From: Thamnaconus septentrionalis
Lineage: Eukaryota; Chordata; Actinopteri; Tetraodontiformes; Monacanthidae
Assembly: GCA_009823395.1 (NCBI GenBank)
Contig: CM020509.1
Span: 5,878,001-5,942,000 of the forward strand
Direction: 5' to 3'
Length of the DNA stretch: 64,000 nucleotides
Under the pieces are notes generated by a model. The model made no database searches. It saw only the letters and a program-made list of their open reading frames with translations, and was not told the DNA's origin. How positions within the stretch are numbered: position 1 is the stretch's first letter; each line of letters starts with the position of its first letter. The translations under genes were made by a program, and so were the position numbers. Shown in pieces: positions 1 to 13,950 of the stretch.

Positions 1-498
1 GCAAAGAATTTGGAAGTAATTCATTTAGTTTTAACGCCGCTCGAGCTTCACTCCTGCAATTAGCCTCGGATGCCTTTGCCAGGCAAGCCGACGAGTTCTC
101 TCCTCCTTTTATTCATGTACACAGAATGAAGACTCCAAGAATAAAGTTGACAAATGCCATTTCTGCCTGTCATCAGGAGGCACAAGGTCTGACAGTCAGT
201 CAGTCCTTGATTCTTTTTTTATTTTCACAGTCCAGAGGTGAGCAATGATGAAGCCTCCTCGCCTCTCCTCACCTTTCCCTCGTCTCCCCTCTCCGTCAAA
301 GGCGCGGGCGACATGGTGTACCGCGCGTAAGCGCGTGTGACGTGGCTCAGACGTCGAGGCGTGAGCGAGGCGCTAATTGATGCCTGCTGCGGCACAAATT
401 GCATCAGTGAAGGAACCGAATGCAGATTGAGTTGCCTGAGGAGGCCAAACGGAGAAGGCGTGCAGCAGGGAGCATGATGGATGCTGTCAACGCCTCCT

Positions 499-501
<3 letters not shown>

Positions 502-552
<51 letters not shown>
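502..552. repeat. (TG)n microsatellite
   Basis: Uninterrupted TG dinucleotide run of about 25 units in the upstream intron. Read through, it gives only Cys-Val or Thr-His repeats. Confidence 0.95.
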
Positions 553-554
<2 letters not shown>

Positions 555-2548
555 ACCCCCCACGCCATTGTCCGACTCTCACCGTATTAACTCCAGTTAC
601 CCACGCGTGCATTACACCCCTGAGATAATTTGTTTGCGTGAGCGCCTTTTTATGTTTGCCGGCAGTTTGTTGTTTAGAAGTGATGAAATATTTACCAGCG
701 AGGATTCTAATGCTGATGTTGGAGAGAGGGGAGCTGGAGTCTATGCAGATTTCAGTTCCATTATCTTTACAGAAAAGGTTTCCTCATCACGTTGTTTGGT
801 ACTCAGTGCTTACACTCATAAAAAAAAGTCATTAAACAGCAGTGATTGCATTTGCAGCCTAAATAGTCAGTATATACATATATGCGATCTCAGGCTATTA
901 TCTTGCATCGTTTTACATCATCTTGCATACATCAAGCAGAGTTGATGTTCTTCCAGCGTGAGTCACTGTAAGCAGGCTTTTTTACAATTCAGCATCTTGT
1001 GCCGCGAAGAGGTTTAGCCGTGGCGGGAACTGAACTTTTCACCTTATCAGGAGAGGAATTGTAATGTATGAAGCAGTCATCGGGAGGAAATGGTTATCAT
1101 TATGCCGTTTGGCGGAATGATGAAGCTCCTCTGGCTGGTCTCTTTCATTTTCATAAATATGCAAGATATTTGTCAAGTACATTTAAAAAAAACACAAAAA
1201 TAAAAAAATAAAATAAAATAAAAGCCCACACGCTCTCGCAGCAAGGTTTATGATGCTTTGCTCTCTGCAGAAAAGCAGGCCAGGGTGAGATATGCTCAGC
1301 CAAAAAAACCAAAAACCAAAAAAAAACCTTTGCCTTAATCTTTCGGTTTCTTTCACTGGTGGCCCTTAAAAAAGGTTATGGCTTCATTTCAAGTCAAGAT
1401 ATTTCTGAAACGACCTCCTCGGCCGCCCGCTGTAGCTGCCGTATTGTCAGCGTTGGAGCACCGGAGTGAAAGACAGCAAGAGAGTACCTTCAAAAAATGT
1501 TATTTATAATATATACCATACGTGTAATATAAATATATCTACTAGTCTGCTTTACTTGTTTTTCATTACCTACAAAATGTCAGCCTGTCAGCATGCTCAG
1601 CTAACATGATTAGCATGATATATTGGCTTTAACATCAGCCTGCTTGCGTGATTTATTAACTTATCGACATTAACATTTAGCTGGGAGCGCTGCCGTGCAA
1701 GGCCTCGCTGAACCATTAGCATGATAATGTGTTCCAGGCTTGCATGACAGATATTCCTTAATCACTTTTTCACAAAAAAACAACAACAACAACAAACAAA
1801 AAAAGACATTGTCAACCAGATGTTTTTTGTTTTTTTTGGCACGTGCAGCCGCTGCAAACGCAGACGCTTCCTCTGCTCCGAGCTGAAGGACGTGAAGCGA
1901 AGCCACTCCGCTAGAGTTAGCGTCGCATTTTATCACGTTTTTTTTTCTTCGTTATTTTAAAAAAACTGAACAAGGCTTACACTGTCAAGGCCGACTATCG
2001 GATCGTCCTTCTGCAAGAGAATTGCCTGCCAAAAAAAAAAAAAGATGCAGGGCGCGTTGCCCTCTCAAAACTGCTATTTGTTATCACATGTTGACACTTA
2101 ATGAATACAAAGTGTTGCTCAACAAGAAGCAAACGCGTGTTTGCGCAGGACGTCGCCGCACCACTGCTAGCTGATAAATTGACGCTGTTCCGGCTCGCTT
2201 GCTCGCTCGCGGGGAGGGAAACAGCCGTGGAAACAGTGCGGATGTAGGATGCAAGGAACGCCATGAAAATCCTCCGCTCCGTGGTGTTTTTCTTTCTTTC
2301 TTTCTCTCTCTTTTTTTCACGACCACGTGTTTCAACATCTGGCTTTCTCCGCCTCAAACCGGATTTTCACGCGCCCGCCCCTGCGGGACTGAGCTATAGG
2401 CTGCGTTGATGCCTTTGTTTATTTTGAACGCGGATTCCACGCAGCCAAGCTCGTTACGACGCGTGAATGGAACACCTGCAAAAATGTGACGAGAAGAACG
2501 ACGGAAAAGTTGCTTCGAGAAAGCCGCGGCTCACCGCTATGCCCACAC

Positions 2549-2571
2549 TTTTTTTTTTTTTTTTTTTTTTT
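2549..2571. repeat. Poly-T tract
   Basis: Run of 23 T. No retroposon body is evident beside it, so it is listed only as a homopolymer. Confidence 0.9.
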
Positions 2572-4197
2572 CATTTTTCTTCCATACCACAAATTTTTAG
2601 TCGACCATTGAACGTTCAAATATATTTGTGCAGTATGTGTGGTTTTTTTTGTGTGTGTGTTGTGCATGTGTGTGTATGTATTGGAGATGGGCTCCCGCAG
2701 TTTTCTTAAAACAGCCTCTGAAGAGGCGGCGGCAGAGGTATGTTTGAGTTAGACGCCTCGACAACACCACGGAGGTAAAAAAAAAAAAAAAATCAATGTC
2801 TGCCAAACAAAGTGAAATGTTAGGCTGCAGCCGATACATGACAGATGCGGCTTAGAGTGCTATTTTCCGGGGCCCGGCAAAGACGGGAAGGCGAGGCGGG
2901 GCCTGTCGACTGTTGTCAGGCGTGAGGGTGATTTTGAAGGACAGCCACAGCCGCTGACTTTGCCTGCTACTTTTAGTATTGATTAACACGCTTTGGACTT
3001 CTTGCCGGAGCAGCGGCGGAATGACGGGCGGATGCGTGCGTTTCATCTGCGTGTGTGACGGTGTGTGTGTGCAAATCTAAGGACGAGTGCACGGCAGGTT
3101 AGATATTTAAAGGCCGGTTTGGTTAATTAACTGTAGACGCGTGTCTTTCCTTCTCGAGAGACCTTAAACTCGAGACCAACCCGCGACAGTCGAGTCGTCT
3201 CCATCCGGAGGGCTCGAGTCCTCGGCTCGGTCTCTTTCATTTGGTTGCATGACCGAAAAAAAATGAAATTAAAAACTCTTGAATGAGCGGCAAAATATTT
3301 GACGGCCGACAATGCCGATAATTAACTCGGCCCTGGGTTGCGTTGCTGCTGCGGCTTGTAGCCAGCCTAGCCTGGCGCGCTAGCGGAGGGGGAGAGAGAA
3401 AAATGATGCTGGATGTGCTTCCTCATGCAAGCCTCAGTCTTCGGCGCACCAGCGGTAACCTCAGCGCACAGCCTTGAGCCATTCCACGCTGCTGATTGAG
3501 CATGCACCAAGACTCGCAGGGTTGAGTCTCAGTCCTCCCCTGCACAGAATTTTTTTTTTTCTCTCTCTTTTGCCAGAAAATTCAAAAAGCCCTGTGAGGC
3601 TGTAAGGCTTTTTTTCACTGCAAGCTTCAGTGTGTGTGTGAGTATGTGTGTGTGTGAAAAGGATTGTAAAGCCAACACGTGTGCACTGCGTGTGTAGACA
3701 TAAAGTTTATTGTCTACGCCCATTGAGGATACTGATACCTCCAAGCAAGACCCACCTTGTTGCCTTGGCGAATTGCAACCTGGCGAGCGGAGAAGAGAAG
3801 AAGAAGAAAGAGGGCAGGAAAAAAAAGGCACACCACCAATAATTCCCTACTATTATTATTCTCGACTTGTGCTCCGCGCCGCGGCTGGGAGTGATGCTGC
3901 AGCGGGGTATCAACTCACAGCCTTGGCCTCGGGAAAAGGCTCTTTGGGAAGCAGAGGGATTTTCAGCCTGTGTTCTGCGGCTCCAGATCGGCAGCCAGAC
4001 ATGGCAAGAAACTCTTTGGCAGGGAGGATCGTATGTGGGAATATGTGGGGGAGTCAGACGGGGGGAGGGATGGACGGAGGGAGGGAGGGAAGGCTTTGTT
4101 TGTTCATTACATACAGTTCACCAGATAAAAGACAGGGACAATAATCGACGGTAAGTCTGGAGGTAACGCTCGCAGTGCTGTTTCGTTTCTTTCTGTC

Positions 4198-4560
4198 TTT
4201 AAAGGTACAGTTGGTCAATTTATGCCATCTAGTGGTCAGAATTTAGATTGCATCGCTCATTCGCTCACCGTCCCTTGCCCAAGTTTGCCAGTGAACTACG
4301 GTGGGCTGCGGTGAGGACACAAATGTACACCTGAAAATTAAACGCGCCGTCAGGCAGGCTGGATTGTCCACACCGGGCTTCCTTACAAATATGACGGTGC
4401 AGATGGCAACTGTGTATATTCTTATATATATCCAAGAAACATCACTTTTTTTGCACTGCAAGTATACACTTTTATTAGTATATTTACGAGCAGTATATTC
4501 GGCTTTCACCATTATAAAAATCCAAAAATCAGGCCAAATTTTACACATTGGACCTTTAAA
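4198..4560. mobile_element. Short inverted-repeat element (MITE-like), TTTAAAGG termini
   Basis: The left end reads TTTAAAGGTACAGTTGG. The right end, reverse-complemented, reads TTTAAAGGTCCAATGTG, so the 363 bp unit has matching inverted termini. Near the left end is the phrase CATCTAGTGGTCAG, which I recall from widespread fish repeats. Its right half, reversed, aligns well with 44260-44385. There is no transposase-like frame, so it looks non-autonomous. Superfamily is not assigned. Confidence 0.75.
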
Positions 4561-4945
4561 CTAGTTCATCAGGAGACAAAATAGCAGCGGGTGGATTTTT
4601 TTTTTATTTTCCGCACAGTTGTAACTTGGCACTGATCAGAGCGCTGCCAGCTGCGATTCTCCGAGACCAAACGGCGCGCTGACAGCTTCAGTAGCCCAAA
4701 AATCTCCCAGTCTCATCCCTTGTTTTCAGTGCAATGTATCGATCGGCACCACGCACAAAAGCGCCGGGCAGCGAGCGGTAACTGGTTCTGAGTGAGCGCC
4801 TTGACGTTTAGATGTTGTTTATTACATTGTGCAGCAGGAGAGTGAGAGTGCGGCAGATTAGCCTTGAAGGTAAAGTTACAAAGAGGCCGTCAAACACGCA
4901 CAAAGATGAAGAACAATCTGCGGGAAACATAGATAGATGGCTACT

Positions 4946-5051
4946 GTAGATGGACGGAGAGATGGATGGACGGAGAGATGGACAGAGATGGATGGAGAGA
5001 TGGAGAGATGGACAGAGAGATGGACGGAGAGATAGATGGATGGATGGATGC
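4946..5051. repeat. Degenerate GATGGACGGA-type tandem repeat
   Basis: Imperfect array of GATGGA, GGACGGA and GAGATGGAC words over about 105 bp. The phase is too irregular for one clean period. Confidence 0.85.
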
Positions 5052-5151
5052 TTTGTGGATCCTAGGCTGGGAAAATTACAGCGGCGACATCAGCCGGCTA
5101 TAGATCGCTTTAAGTGGCACTTCCTGTTTATTCAGTGCGGAGTGGGAGGGA

Positions 5152-5188
5152 GGCACGGCACGGCACGGCACGGCACGGCACGGCACGG
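5152..5188. repeat. (GGCAC)n pentanucleotide repeat
   Basis: About seven perfect copies of GGCAC, each containing a possible CpG at the unit junction (ACGG). Confidence 0.9.
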
Positions 5189-8100
5189 TACAGCCCGGCC
5201 TGCAGCCCGGCGTACAGCATGTATCTCTGTCTCTTCCAGTTCTCTCACAATGGAGGTGAAAATTAGTCATCTGCGCCGGTGGAGGGCATCCATTCGAGAA
5301 CAATATGCCAAGAATTAATCAAGGGAAGATGCGCTCAGCTCTGCTCAGCTCTGCCCTCTCCTCCCCTCTTTCCCCTCCCCTACCCCCCCTCCCAACTCCC
5401 CCTTCCTGCAGATGAACGCCTGCTTCCCTTTGTCCGCCCTCCCCGCCAAAACCCGGCGATTTGCACAGGAAATGCAATTACGGAAAGCCAGTGCAAAAGA
5501 CTGCCGCCACTACAACTATGAGTGGTTTGCTTGTTGTTATTTTTTTTTTCCATGTTTTTTTTTTTTTTCTTCTTCCAGCGACCATTTTCTCAAGTGATTG
5601 GGGAAGTGAGCCGTAAATGAACGGGGAGGCAAAGCGAGCAGCTCTCCCGAGTCGCGTCTCGCCGGCCTCCCAGCCCCCGGTGGTGACGTCGGCATCGCTT
5701 ATTTCAGGCAATGACGGGAAAAAAAGGATTAATAAATGATACTCTGGTCTGTCAAACGACTCATGGTTCAGCGGCTAAAGATAGCTTGAGGTTTTCGACG
5801 GATCCTAAAAATCTGATTCTGATTGGAGCTTTTTTCAAAGCGGTGACTCCAAATAGAGAATATACCATTTTGTAGTGGTGTCCTGTATCCTGAGTAAACA
5901 CTAACCCCACAATGTATTATATATTGCAATATAAATTGTGCTCACGCCCACCCAAAGGTAGAATTGCTGAGAGGAGCCAAGTGTTTTTAATGTGGAAGAC
6001 GCTTTGTATCGTATGTTCTTCTATATATGTGTGTAAATAGCTGAATATATTTGTTTATTAATGTAGCCAACATGTGAGTGCACTATACTATACAGTTGAC
6101 TACATAGAAGCCCCTGTATAAGGAGTAGGCAGCAGGGAATGAGTGGGTGATTTCAGACATAGCCCCTAACGAGGACTGTCATGTGACTATGTGGTCATGT
6201 GAAACCTGCAGACTCCAACAAAAAACATATGGAACTAGTTTTCTTGACGTATAGCGCAAATAAAAAAAAGAAGAAAGTCTCAAACTCTCAAAAGGAAATA
6301 AATTAATTCAAAGGGAGCGGCGCTCGGAAACTGACCGACCGTCATGTGGCTTTGACCACCACTTTATAGCCACAGAGTGAAGCCAAAGAGTCAGGGGAGA
6401 CATTCCGCCAGGCAGCCGTCAACAAGCAGCAGCGACACGCTGAGGACGGAGCCATCGCTCCTCCCTGCGGAACCAAATTGTGGATTTGGCGTCTGAGACG
6501 GATCCGGAGGGGCCGACTAGTGCCGGCGCCGAGCGGAGGAATCCCCCTCCAGCGGCTCCGACCCCCCACCATTGGTTATTTACTTACTTTGCAGAGTGTT
6601 AATAATTGCAGCCCGCTGTATTTTCCCAGGGATCCAGTCGAGCGACGGGCTGAAAGTAAGAGGCTGCGGGTTGCAGCTCTACCGGTGCATCAAAGAGCAG
6701 AGCCGAACCCGCCGGGCCGGGAATTTGATTTCAGGATGGGAGCGGGTCCTCAACAGTGCCGCCGCCGCCGCTAAGGAATATTTATGATGCCGCGGCATCG
6801 GAGGTGAAAGCAAGCGGCTGTTTTCCCCGTCAGCTTTAAGGCTGGAAGGCTTCGTAATATGTCAGCGGCTGGTTTCCACTGCCAGGTTCTGGAGATCGTC
6901 GGCTCTGAGTTCAAAGGATTCACGTCCAAATGTAATTGTGGGGTTCTCCAGTGTTCCTCTGAAGGTTCTCTGGCCCTTCACAAGTTCTGTGTTGGGGAGA
7001 AGAGAGGAACATCTACGTCTGGGAAGAATTAGTTCACTATCGTTATTTTGCAGTATACAGTAGTGGAAATTTTTTTTCGGATGCCCTTAAAATTTTTATT
7101 CAATCTTTTCAGAATTTTTTTGTGTGCGTTTCAAAAGTTTGGCTGCATCAGAGGCACACAAAGAAATTGATTTTTCTTTTTGGGTTTGTTGGTAACGAGA
7201 CAGAAGATGAAAAGTACATTCTTGTAGTTCTTGTACTCTGGATGTGTTGCAGGGACGGCGTGTTGCTGAAACATCCAGTTCCTGAGGTAGACCGAACAGT
7301 GCACCTGCAGCATGTGGCTAAATGTTGGACTGCACTAAAATAAACTGCACTTGAAGACTGAGGATTCTTAGAACATTGCAGCACCTAACAAATGCATGAG
7401 GTGTCCAGAGACTTTTTTTCTGCCAGTGTGTTTACCATTAGAGAGTGTTGGCAGTGAGCCTTTTCCTCGTTTCTCTGCATTTCCCACCAAAATGTCGACT
7501 GAATTTGCAAAATGGCAAATGCCCCGACGCGCTAAAAAGCAGCTTCGATGTTTCTTTGCCATCTTTGTCTCTCAGTTGGCCAATTTTTTCAGAGAAAAGA
7601 GGAAGGTTTCCCAGGGGGACGTTCTTGCTGAAACACGCTCGCTGTTGTTCTCACAATCTCATTTCAGTCAACCAAAGCCACAACACTTGACCTTCATGTG
7701 GCAGAAACTGGAATCATTAAATCCTCCAGCAGTGATTTATATTGTTGATTCCCCTCCCCCTCTCTCACCCCCGCCCGCCTCCGCCAAAAGTATTTAAGCA
7801 GTCATTTCGTAATCAACGCAGCTTTTTGTCAAGAATGCTTTGTTCTAAAACAAACAGTAAAATATTGCACGTATCCTGCTGTGCATATTAATTTGCCAAT
7901 TCCGTGCCGGCAGTCGATGGAACCGCTAAGCGCGGCCCAGAGTGAACCCGGATCGACAGATTGATAAAGTTAATGGTTGTTTAAGCACAAATCGATGCGA
8001 ATCTTGCTCAGAACTGGCTCACTTCCCTGCAAACTGTGCCAGCTTTCAGCTCGGCAGGTTTGAGCGAATACAACGAGGAGGAAGCGCTGAGGTGTGGAGC

Positions 8101-9970
8101 CGCAGCCGCCGTCCGTCTGTGCCGCTTCAAGCTCGCAACTCTGCCCATTTTTTCTTTCGTTAACAAGGTGTGTAACGCCATCTCTCTCTCTCTTTCTTTC
8201 CCCGCCTCTCTCTTTTTCTCTCTCTGTGTCTCTACCTCTGACTCTGGACAAACTAGGAAGCCGACACTGTCCACACATGACGGAGTACAAATAAGTGTTT
8301 CTTTTCTGTCAGCGGGCTAATTGTCAAAGTAGCTTTTGGAGCAGGAGTGTAATTGCTGCGTAATCCGAGAGCTGTCAGAGAGAAGCGCCGAGCGGCCGTC
8401 TTCTGTATGATGATCCGCCATCTGCGGCGAAACCGTCACACCGAGACTGCGTCTGACTCTGCGCTGCATCACTGGCGTCTTTACAAATGAAATTAGATGA
8501 ATGGCGGCCTGGGATTTTGCAGCAAGTGCAGGGCTTGTTTGTTTTCTGTCTTTCTAACAGCCCTGTGTGGCTGCACGCAGTCTTTTATTCGATTAGAGGC
8601 TCTTCCTCGAGAAGGGAACGTCAGGATAAAACATCATCCCTCCATTTTGGGATGGCCGCCCTGAGACTAACAGTTAGAACGGGCAGGATTTAGTTGTAAA
8701 ACATTTTAAGAACGGAGCATCGTTGAGTGGAGAAGAAGAAGAAGAAAAAAGATATTTTGCTTTTGCTTTTCCTCAATAATTAATATGCACACCACTTTGT
8801 TTTTGTTTCTTTTTTTTCTCATGCAGATGATACACTGACCTCCCCGGGGGTGTTCGCTGGTTTATTTTAGTCTTAAGCCCAGCTGACAGCATTGTTTTGC
8901 GTCCCAATCAAAAAAAATAAAGAAATAATCAAACAACATCTTAATCACGCTGCTTGTTAGATCACTGCAAATTACAACTAACGCACAACCACCCTCGAAA
9001 AAAAAAAATATACATATAAAAAATAACCCTAAACTGTCATTATTAATTTCATTTCCGCCGTCACCTACGGCCCCCTCCCCCCTCCCCCCACTCCCTCTCC
9101 CTCCAGTGTAAATCCTCTGTTCGCCCAGCGAGATATGGAAATTTCCCTTCAGCTTTCATTTGCTTTCCAGAGCCGGGCTCGTATCTCCCTGTTCTGCCAT
9201 GTTTTCTCTCACCCTGTTCCAGTCAAGCAGCTTCTCCTCCTCCTCCTCCACCTCGGAAACACTGTAAATCACCTCTGTGGCCACCCGGGGGCCGAGGCAG
9301 CCGTCAGCAGGGCCGCTAGCCGTGGCGTCCGCCCGTCGAGGGGACTAGCGGCGCGGCAGACACTTTAGAGCCACACGGGAAAAGAAGGGAGGGGGAGAAA
9401 CAGAATCTCAGCCTACGTTTAATGTATGGGATGACGACTTTCTCCGGCAGGCAGCCGTTACGTAACGCTTGAAGGAACATCGCGGCGCCCCTGCAGAGAA
9501 CAAATGGCTTGAAAGACAGTGGAGTCTTTGATCAGATTGCCAGTCGGAGGAGGGATGGGGGCCCGGGCCGGGCGGGAGCAGCGAGAGCAGCGAGCGCAGC
9601 GAGAGCAGCGGCGGCGCTCTGGCAGGAAATATGATGGAAATCACGCTGCTTCTGCTCACCTCTCCTCCCACTCGAAGCCCCCCCCCCCACCCCCTACTTT
9701 TCAAAACCCCCAAGTCCCTGAAAAATTGCCAGCTCTCTTTGCAGAGTAAATCCCCCCAACGCACCCAGGGCAAGGTTGTTGAAACGCTCCTGGATCCACA
9801 GGGTTCAGGCTCCGCCCTCCTCGCAGCGAGACGCCGCCGCTGCCGAGTCGCTAAAGAGAACTGCCGCCGCCTCTCGTGGCCAGAGAGGTGTCTGCCGAGA
9901 GCGGGTTTAATAATGACACCACAACGCTTCGCCCGCCTGCGTTCTGAAGGCGAGACCTGCTCCAAACTCT

Positions 9971-10012
9971 GATAATAATAATAACAATAATAATAATACA
10001 TTTATTCTACAA
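9971..10012. repeat. (TAA)n tract followed by TACATTT
   Basis: Imperfect TAA repeat ending in TACATTTATTCTAC. The same arrangement, TAA units then TACATTT, recurs at 38576-38602. This is the look of a retroposon 3' tail in fish genomes, but no body of an element is recognisable. Confidence 0.55.
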
Positions 10013-13000
10013 AGTTGCTTGTATTTGGCTCTGCATAGGTAAGCAAACGTTGCAATGTCTTTGTCTTTGAGGGTTGCGGGAGTGTTTTGTGTGGTGACGC
10101 CTGGTTGGTCCCGTCCGTACATTAGCCACTCTAAAGCTAATGAGATTACCTTCTCCCTTCTCACAACCAATAGACTCAAATTAAATAACGGTTAACTCCT
10201 TGACTTTCCAGTGTGCGACTTCCCTTTTTCCTTTGTGACTGGAAAATGAGGTTCAAACACCAACACCATTGTTTCCGTGCGCATTTTCTCAAGCTGGTGT
10301 TTGGCCTCACTAGCATGTGCTCAGCAATTAGTTCTTAGCTCTACCTACATTAAAAAAAAATTCCAAAATGTTATGAAATATTGTAATTTGTACAAGCGGT
10401 CACAATTTCGATGTGCATTGCAAATAATTGTTTGATTATGTTTAGGCATGTTTACCAACAGACGTCCTTGTTAAATCCTACAGTCTCAGTAGAAATGTGC
10501 ACATGCTAACGCCCGCCCACAGCACTGCTTGTCAGTGACGCCGCAGCGTAGCCGTGCTGTGTGACACACATCCTGCTGGGGGGTTAATTTCGTATGAATC
10601 AAAAAGGTGAAGCCGCTCTCGTCGTGCCTCACTGCTGTTTTCATTTAAATTTGAACTTTTCAGAGTGAAGACGTCGCATCCTCAAATGTAATTATCAGCT
10701 TGAAAACAAAGGCGCCTGCTGTGATTGAAAAAGCGCCGGCCTCTGAGCTCCGTCCTCTGTTTTGATGGAATTCTTGAGAATTCAACACTTTTTTCATTTT
10801 TTTCCCCATGCAACACAATTTTCCCATTGGTGAAGTCAAAGAAAACGCCCTTTCGCTTCCATTAGCGGTTGAATCCGTCTCTTAATGGAGAGGGGAAAAA
10901 ATGGCAAAAGGTCTTTTGCAGCACTTTGTGAATATGGGGACCAGCCGCCGAGCTTCACGAGCGCAAAACGCCTTTCAATTTTGTTTCAGCGCGCCGTTCG
11001 GAACGCTGTGCAACATGACTCAAGGCTCGTCGGCGCTTTCATCAAAAAAATATAACTGTGGAGAATGGAATGTGTGAGTGTGAAGAATGGGCAACCAGCT
11101 CCAGTCCAAGAAAGGGAGTGAGTTAAAAATTGGAACTTATCTTAAAGACGTGGATGGCCTCTGCCGCTTTCAAACCGACTTCGCTTCTTCGAATGGTGGG
11201 ACTCAAAACACTTCAGCGTATCACAACTAATGCTTCCTACGGGGAATGCGCGATGTGGGCACAGTTCACTCACAAGGACTTTATTTTGTCGCTGCTCTCA
11301 GTGTTCACTGAAGCCGAGACGCGAGTCCAACTAAAGTGAGAAAAAGTTCCAAACCAAAAAAGAAGTATTTCAGATGCTTGCGCGTAAGTGGAATTACATG
11401 GGGACGCGCTCCTCCGGCTTCTCAAAGCATCATTTGATATATATTGCAGGCGCCCGCTAAGAAGGGAATGAGTCTGATTGCCTGAGTGCAGAATTAATCA
11501 CAGCGGTCCTGTAAGAGCATGTTGCTGATGGTGATGATGACAAGCCGACGTCGAGGAATCGTGCAAAGGGAGGCGTCCGTTTTGATCTGCTTTCAAAGCG
11601 CGCGCCCATAAGCCGCACAGCTGTTTCATCTGCCTTCCCAGTCACTGCGGCTGCACTTTGAAGGCCGGCTCAAATCCCAGCGAGCATGAAACTGGAGACA
11701 ATGCCAAGTTGCGTTTTTTTTTGTTTGTTTGTTTATTTTTTTCTTTAAGTCTCAATGTTTTTCGCCGGCATTTGTCCTTGGCGAACCCGGCGTTACAGCC
11801 GCTACGCAAAGGCGAGCTGTGTAATTCAAAGAGGTGAAGTGCCACCTCGCAAATATGTGGACCGACGTTCACGAGTGGGACTTCAAACGACCGGCTGCCA
11901 GCAGAGGACACGGAGAGTTCAGAGCGAACCCGTCGGCACTGACGGCCGCGCTGTTTTACGGCGTTTAACGCGTGTGAGTTTTCACCCGGCGGAGGCGTCT
12001 GTCCTGTTCCCACGTCAGGGATTAGAACGCAAACCCACTCCTGGAAGCCTCCTGCCAGCAGTGGAAGCTCCTGGCGGGGCCGAGGTGGCCGACAGCTTGC
12101 AGGAGAGTCCGGTCAAAACAGAAAAATGCAAATGGAAACGTGAGATGTGCAAACATGTGTTTGGTCTTCGCTGTTCGGAGGCCGTACTTGAAATTTATTC
12201 GAGACACAGTTTCTGGCGAAAACAAACCAGCCATTATCTCCTCGGGATTAGACTCTTTGTGTTATTCTGCTTGTGTTTACATTTGACAGCTCTCATTTTG
12301 CCGGAACAAACAATAATGGCTGTTTGTAACTTGAAAACATAAAGCAGCCTGAGACGTAATATCAAGCACAGCCACGTCAGTGCTTTGTACAAGCGGCAGA
12401 AAAAGAGAAATAAATGGGCTTGCGTTTTGTGTTGCCTACCTTTACTGAGAATAAAAAAACAAACAAACAGCCCAGTCTTTCTTTAAACACTGATTCTCTC
12501 CAACTTGCCTCAAAAACTGAGTCACTTCCTCTCACCGTGGCCGAATCCAATGTGGCTTTTGAAGCGCGGCGGGAGTGGCATTTACACCCTAAAGCTTTGA
12601 GTATGCATCCCGGAGGTTTAATTCAGCTCATGGGGGTTTCATGTTTCCATAGTTCGTCGAGGGATTAGACTGTCAGATTTGCCGCCCGTCCAATCCTTTG
12701 CTTTAGAAGGTTTAGGGGATTCCGAGAACACTGTGCTCAGCACGCCGCTTTCACCTGAAAACGTGTTCTCGTCCGCGTTACAGTCGTCGGATGCTCATCT
12801 TTTTAGCACGTTGTCAGTTATTGACTCGCGATGAGCCGAGGATGCCTCACGCTGCTTCCTCTGTATGTTCACATCCACTCGTTTTTTAAGACGACGGGCC
12901 AGATAAACTTGTACTTAACCCCGACAGTCTGGGAATGAAGAGCTTCCAAAAAGAGAGATGGAGAAAAAAAAAAACAACTTGAGAGGTGATTATTTCAAAC

Positions 13001-13130
13001 AAGCCAATCAGATTTATTCACTGTCAGTGTAGCCAGATGGTAACAGCAGCATGAGGCTCCCCATTGGTGCCAAGGGCACCATTGAATGTGACAGTGGTTG
13101 AGTTTCAATAAAGTGGATTAGTGTGGATTC

Positions 13131-13500
13131 TCAAGAATGTCGAATTAGAAAATGTGTGTGAACAGAAACCAAAAAAAAATCTGAAAAAAAACTTTTTCTA
13201 CAAAAACTTCCTCTAATTTTCCAAAAAAAAAGAAGAAGTTTTGCTTCTTTTCCACTGTTTTTCAAAACGGAGCCAATGTGAAAACTGTTGGATGGAAACA
13301 GTTTTTGTCGGATAAACTCTGGCATGGTGAATATTCAACTCGTGCGAGCAATGGGCTGTTTGTTCTGTTTGCGTCTTCTGTTTCCATAACGAGCGACCGG
13401 AGAAACGTGACTACAAGATTAATTACAGTCTGGCCAACTAACAATAATTCCTAAAATCTCTCCACTTCTCTGCAGTTTTTCTTCTTTCTTCTCGTTGTCA
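13131..13500. repeat. Dispersed repeat, copy 1 (unclassified)
   Basis: The segment contains TGAATATTCAACTCGTG, GCAATGGGCTG and CAATAATTCCTAAAATC. Counterparts in the same order occur near 16056-16190 (TGAACATTCAGCTGACG, GCAATGAGCTG, CAGTAATTCCTCGAAATTC). The two stretches look like old copies of one dispersed element. Edges are uncertain. Confidence 0.45.
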
Positions 13501-13524
13501 CTTTATATCACTTCATTTATTTGC

Positions 13525-13676
13525 ACCATACTTGCTTTTTGAAAAGACAAACTTAAAAAGTGTTGAAAATTTGCTTCTTTTTTTTATTTTTATTTTTACC
13601 ATAGTTGCTTTTTGAAAAGACAAGACTGGTCTTTATAGCAAACTTAAAAAGTGCTGAAATTTGCTGCTTTTTTTAA
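13525..13676. repeat. Imperfect tandem duplication, about 70 bp unit
   Basis: Two adjacent units share ACCATA(C/G)TTGCTTTTTG, AAAAGACAA and ACTTAAAAAGTG. The second unit carries an extra 15-20 bp (GACTGGTCTTTATAGC) between the blocks. Confidence 0.75.
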
Positions 13677-13915
13677 TTTATTTTTTTTAATGGAATCTCA
13701 ACAACTGCCTTGTAACGAGCTACGTGAGAAACAATGTCCCGTGGTGTTTAAACCGTGTCCAAAGCCACTTTAGGAGCAGACGATAAAAGTGCCATTCTTT
13801 ACGTTCTTGTCGTGAGAACAGTCGACCAGTTGGTAATGTTCCAGCATCCGTGCTGGCCTTGGAATCACAGCGGCAGAGCTGCCTTGGAAAGCTCTGTCCT
13901 GTTTATTGCGTGTAA

Positions 13916-13950
13916 CGCAGCAGCAGCAGCAGCAGCGGCGGCGGCAGCGA
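13916..13950. repeat. (GCA)n(GCG)n trinucleotide repeat
   Basis: Short GCA array followed by GCGGCGGCGGCA. It reads as poly-Ala in one frame, but there is no exon context. Confidence 0.85.

Noticed and set aside
9408..10001. 197-codon open frame on the minus strand
   Set aside because: It starts inside a TAA repeat (poly-Tyr), has no family resemblance, no splice or promoter context, and ends in GC-rich intron. Probably a chance frame.
11755..12342. 195-codon open frame on the plus strand
   Set aside because: No recognisable domain, no consistent splice sites with the gene and no repeat-protein similarity that I can see.
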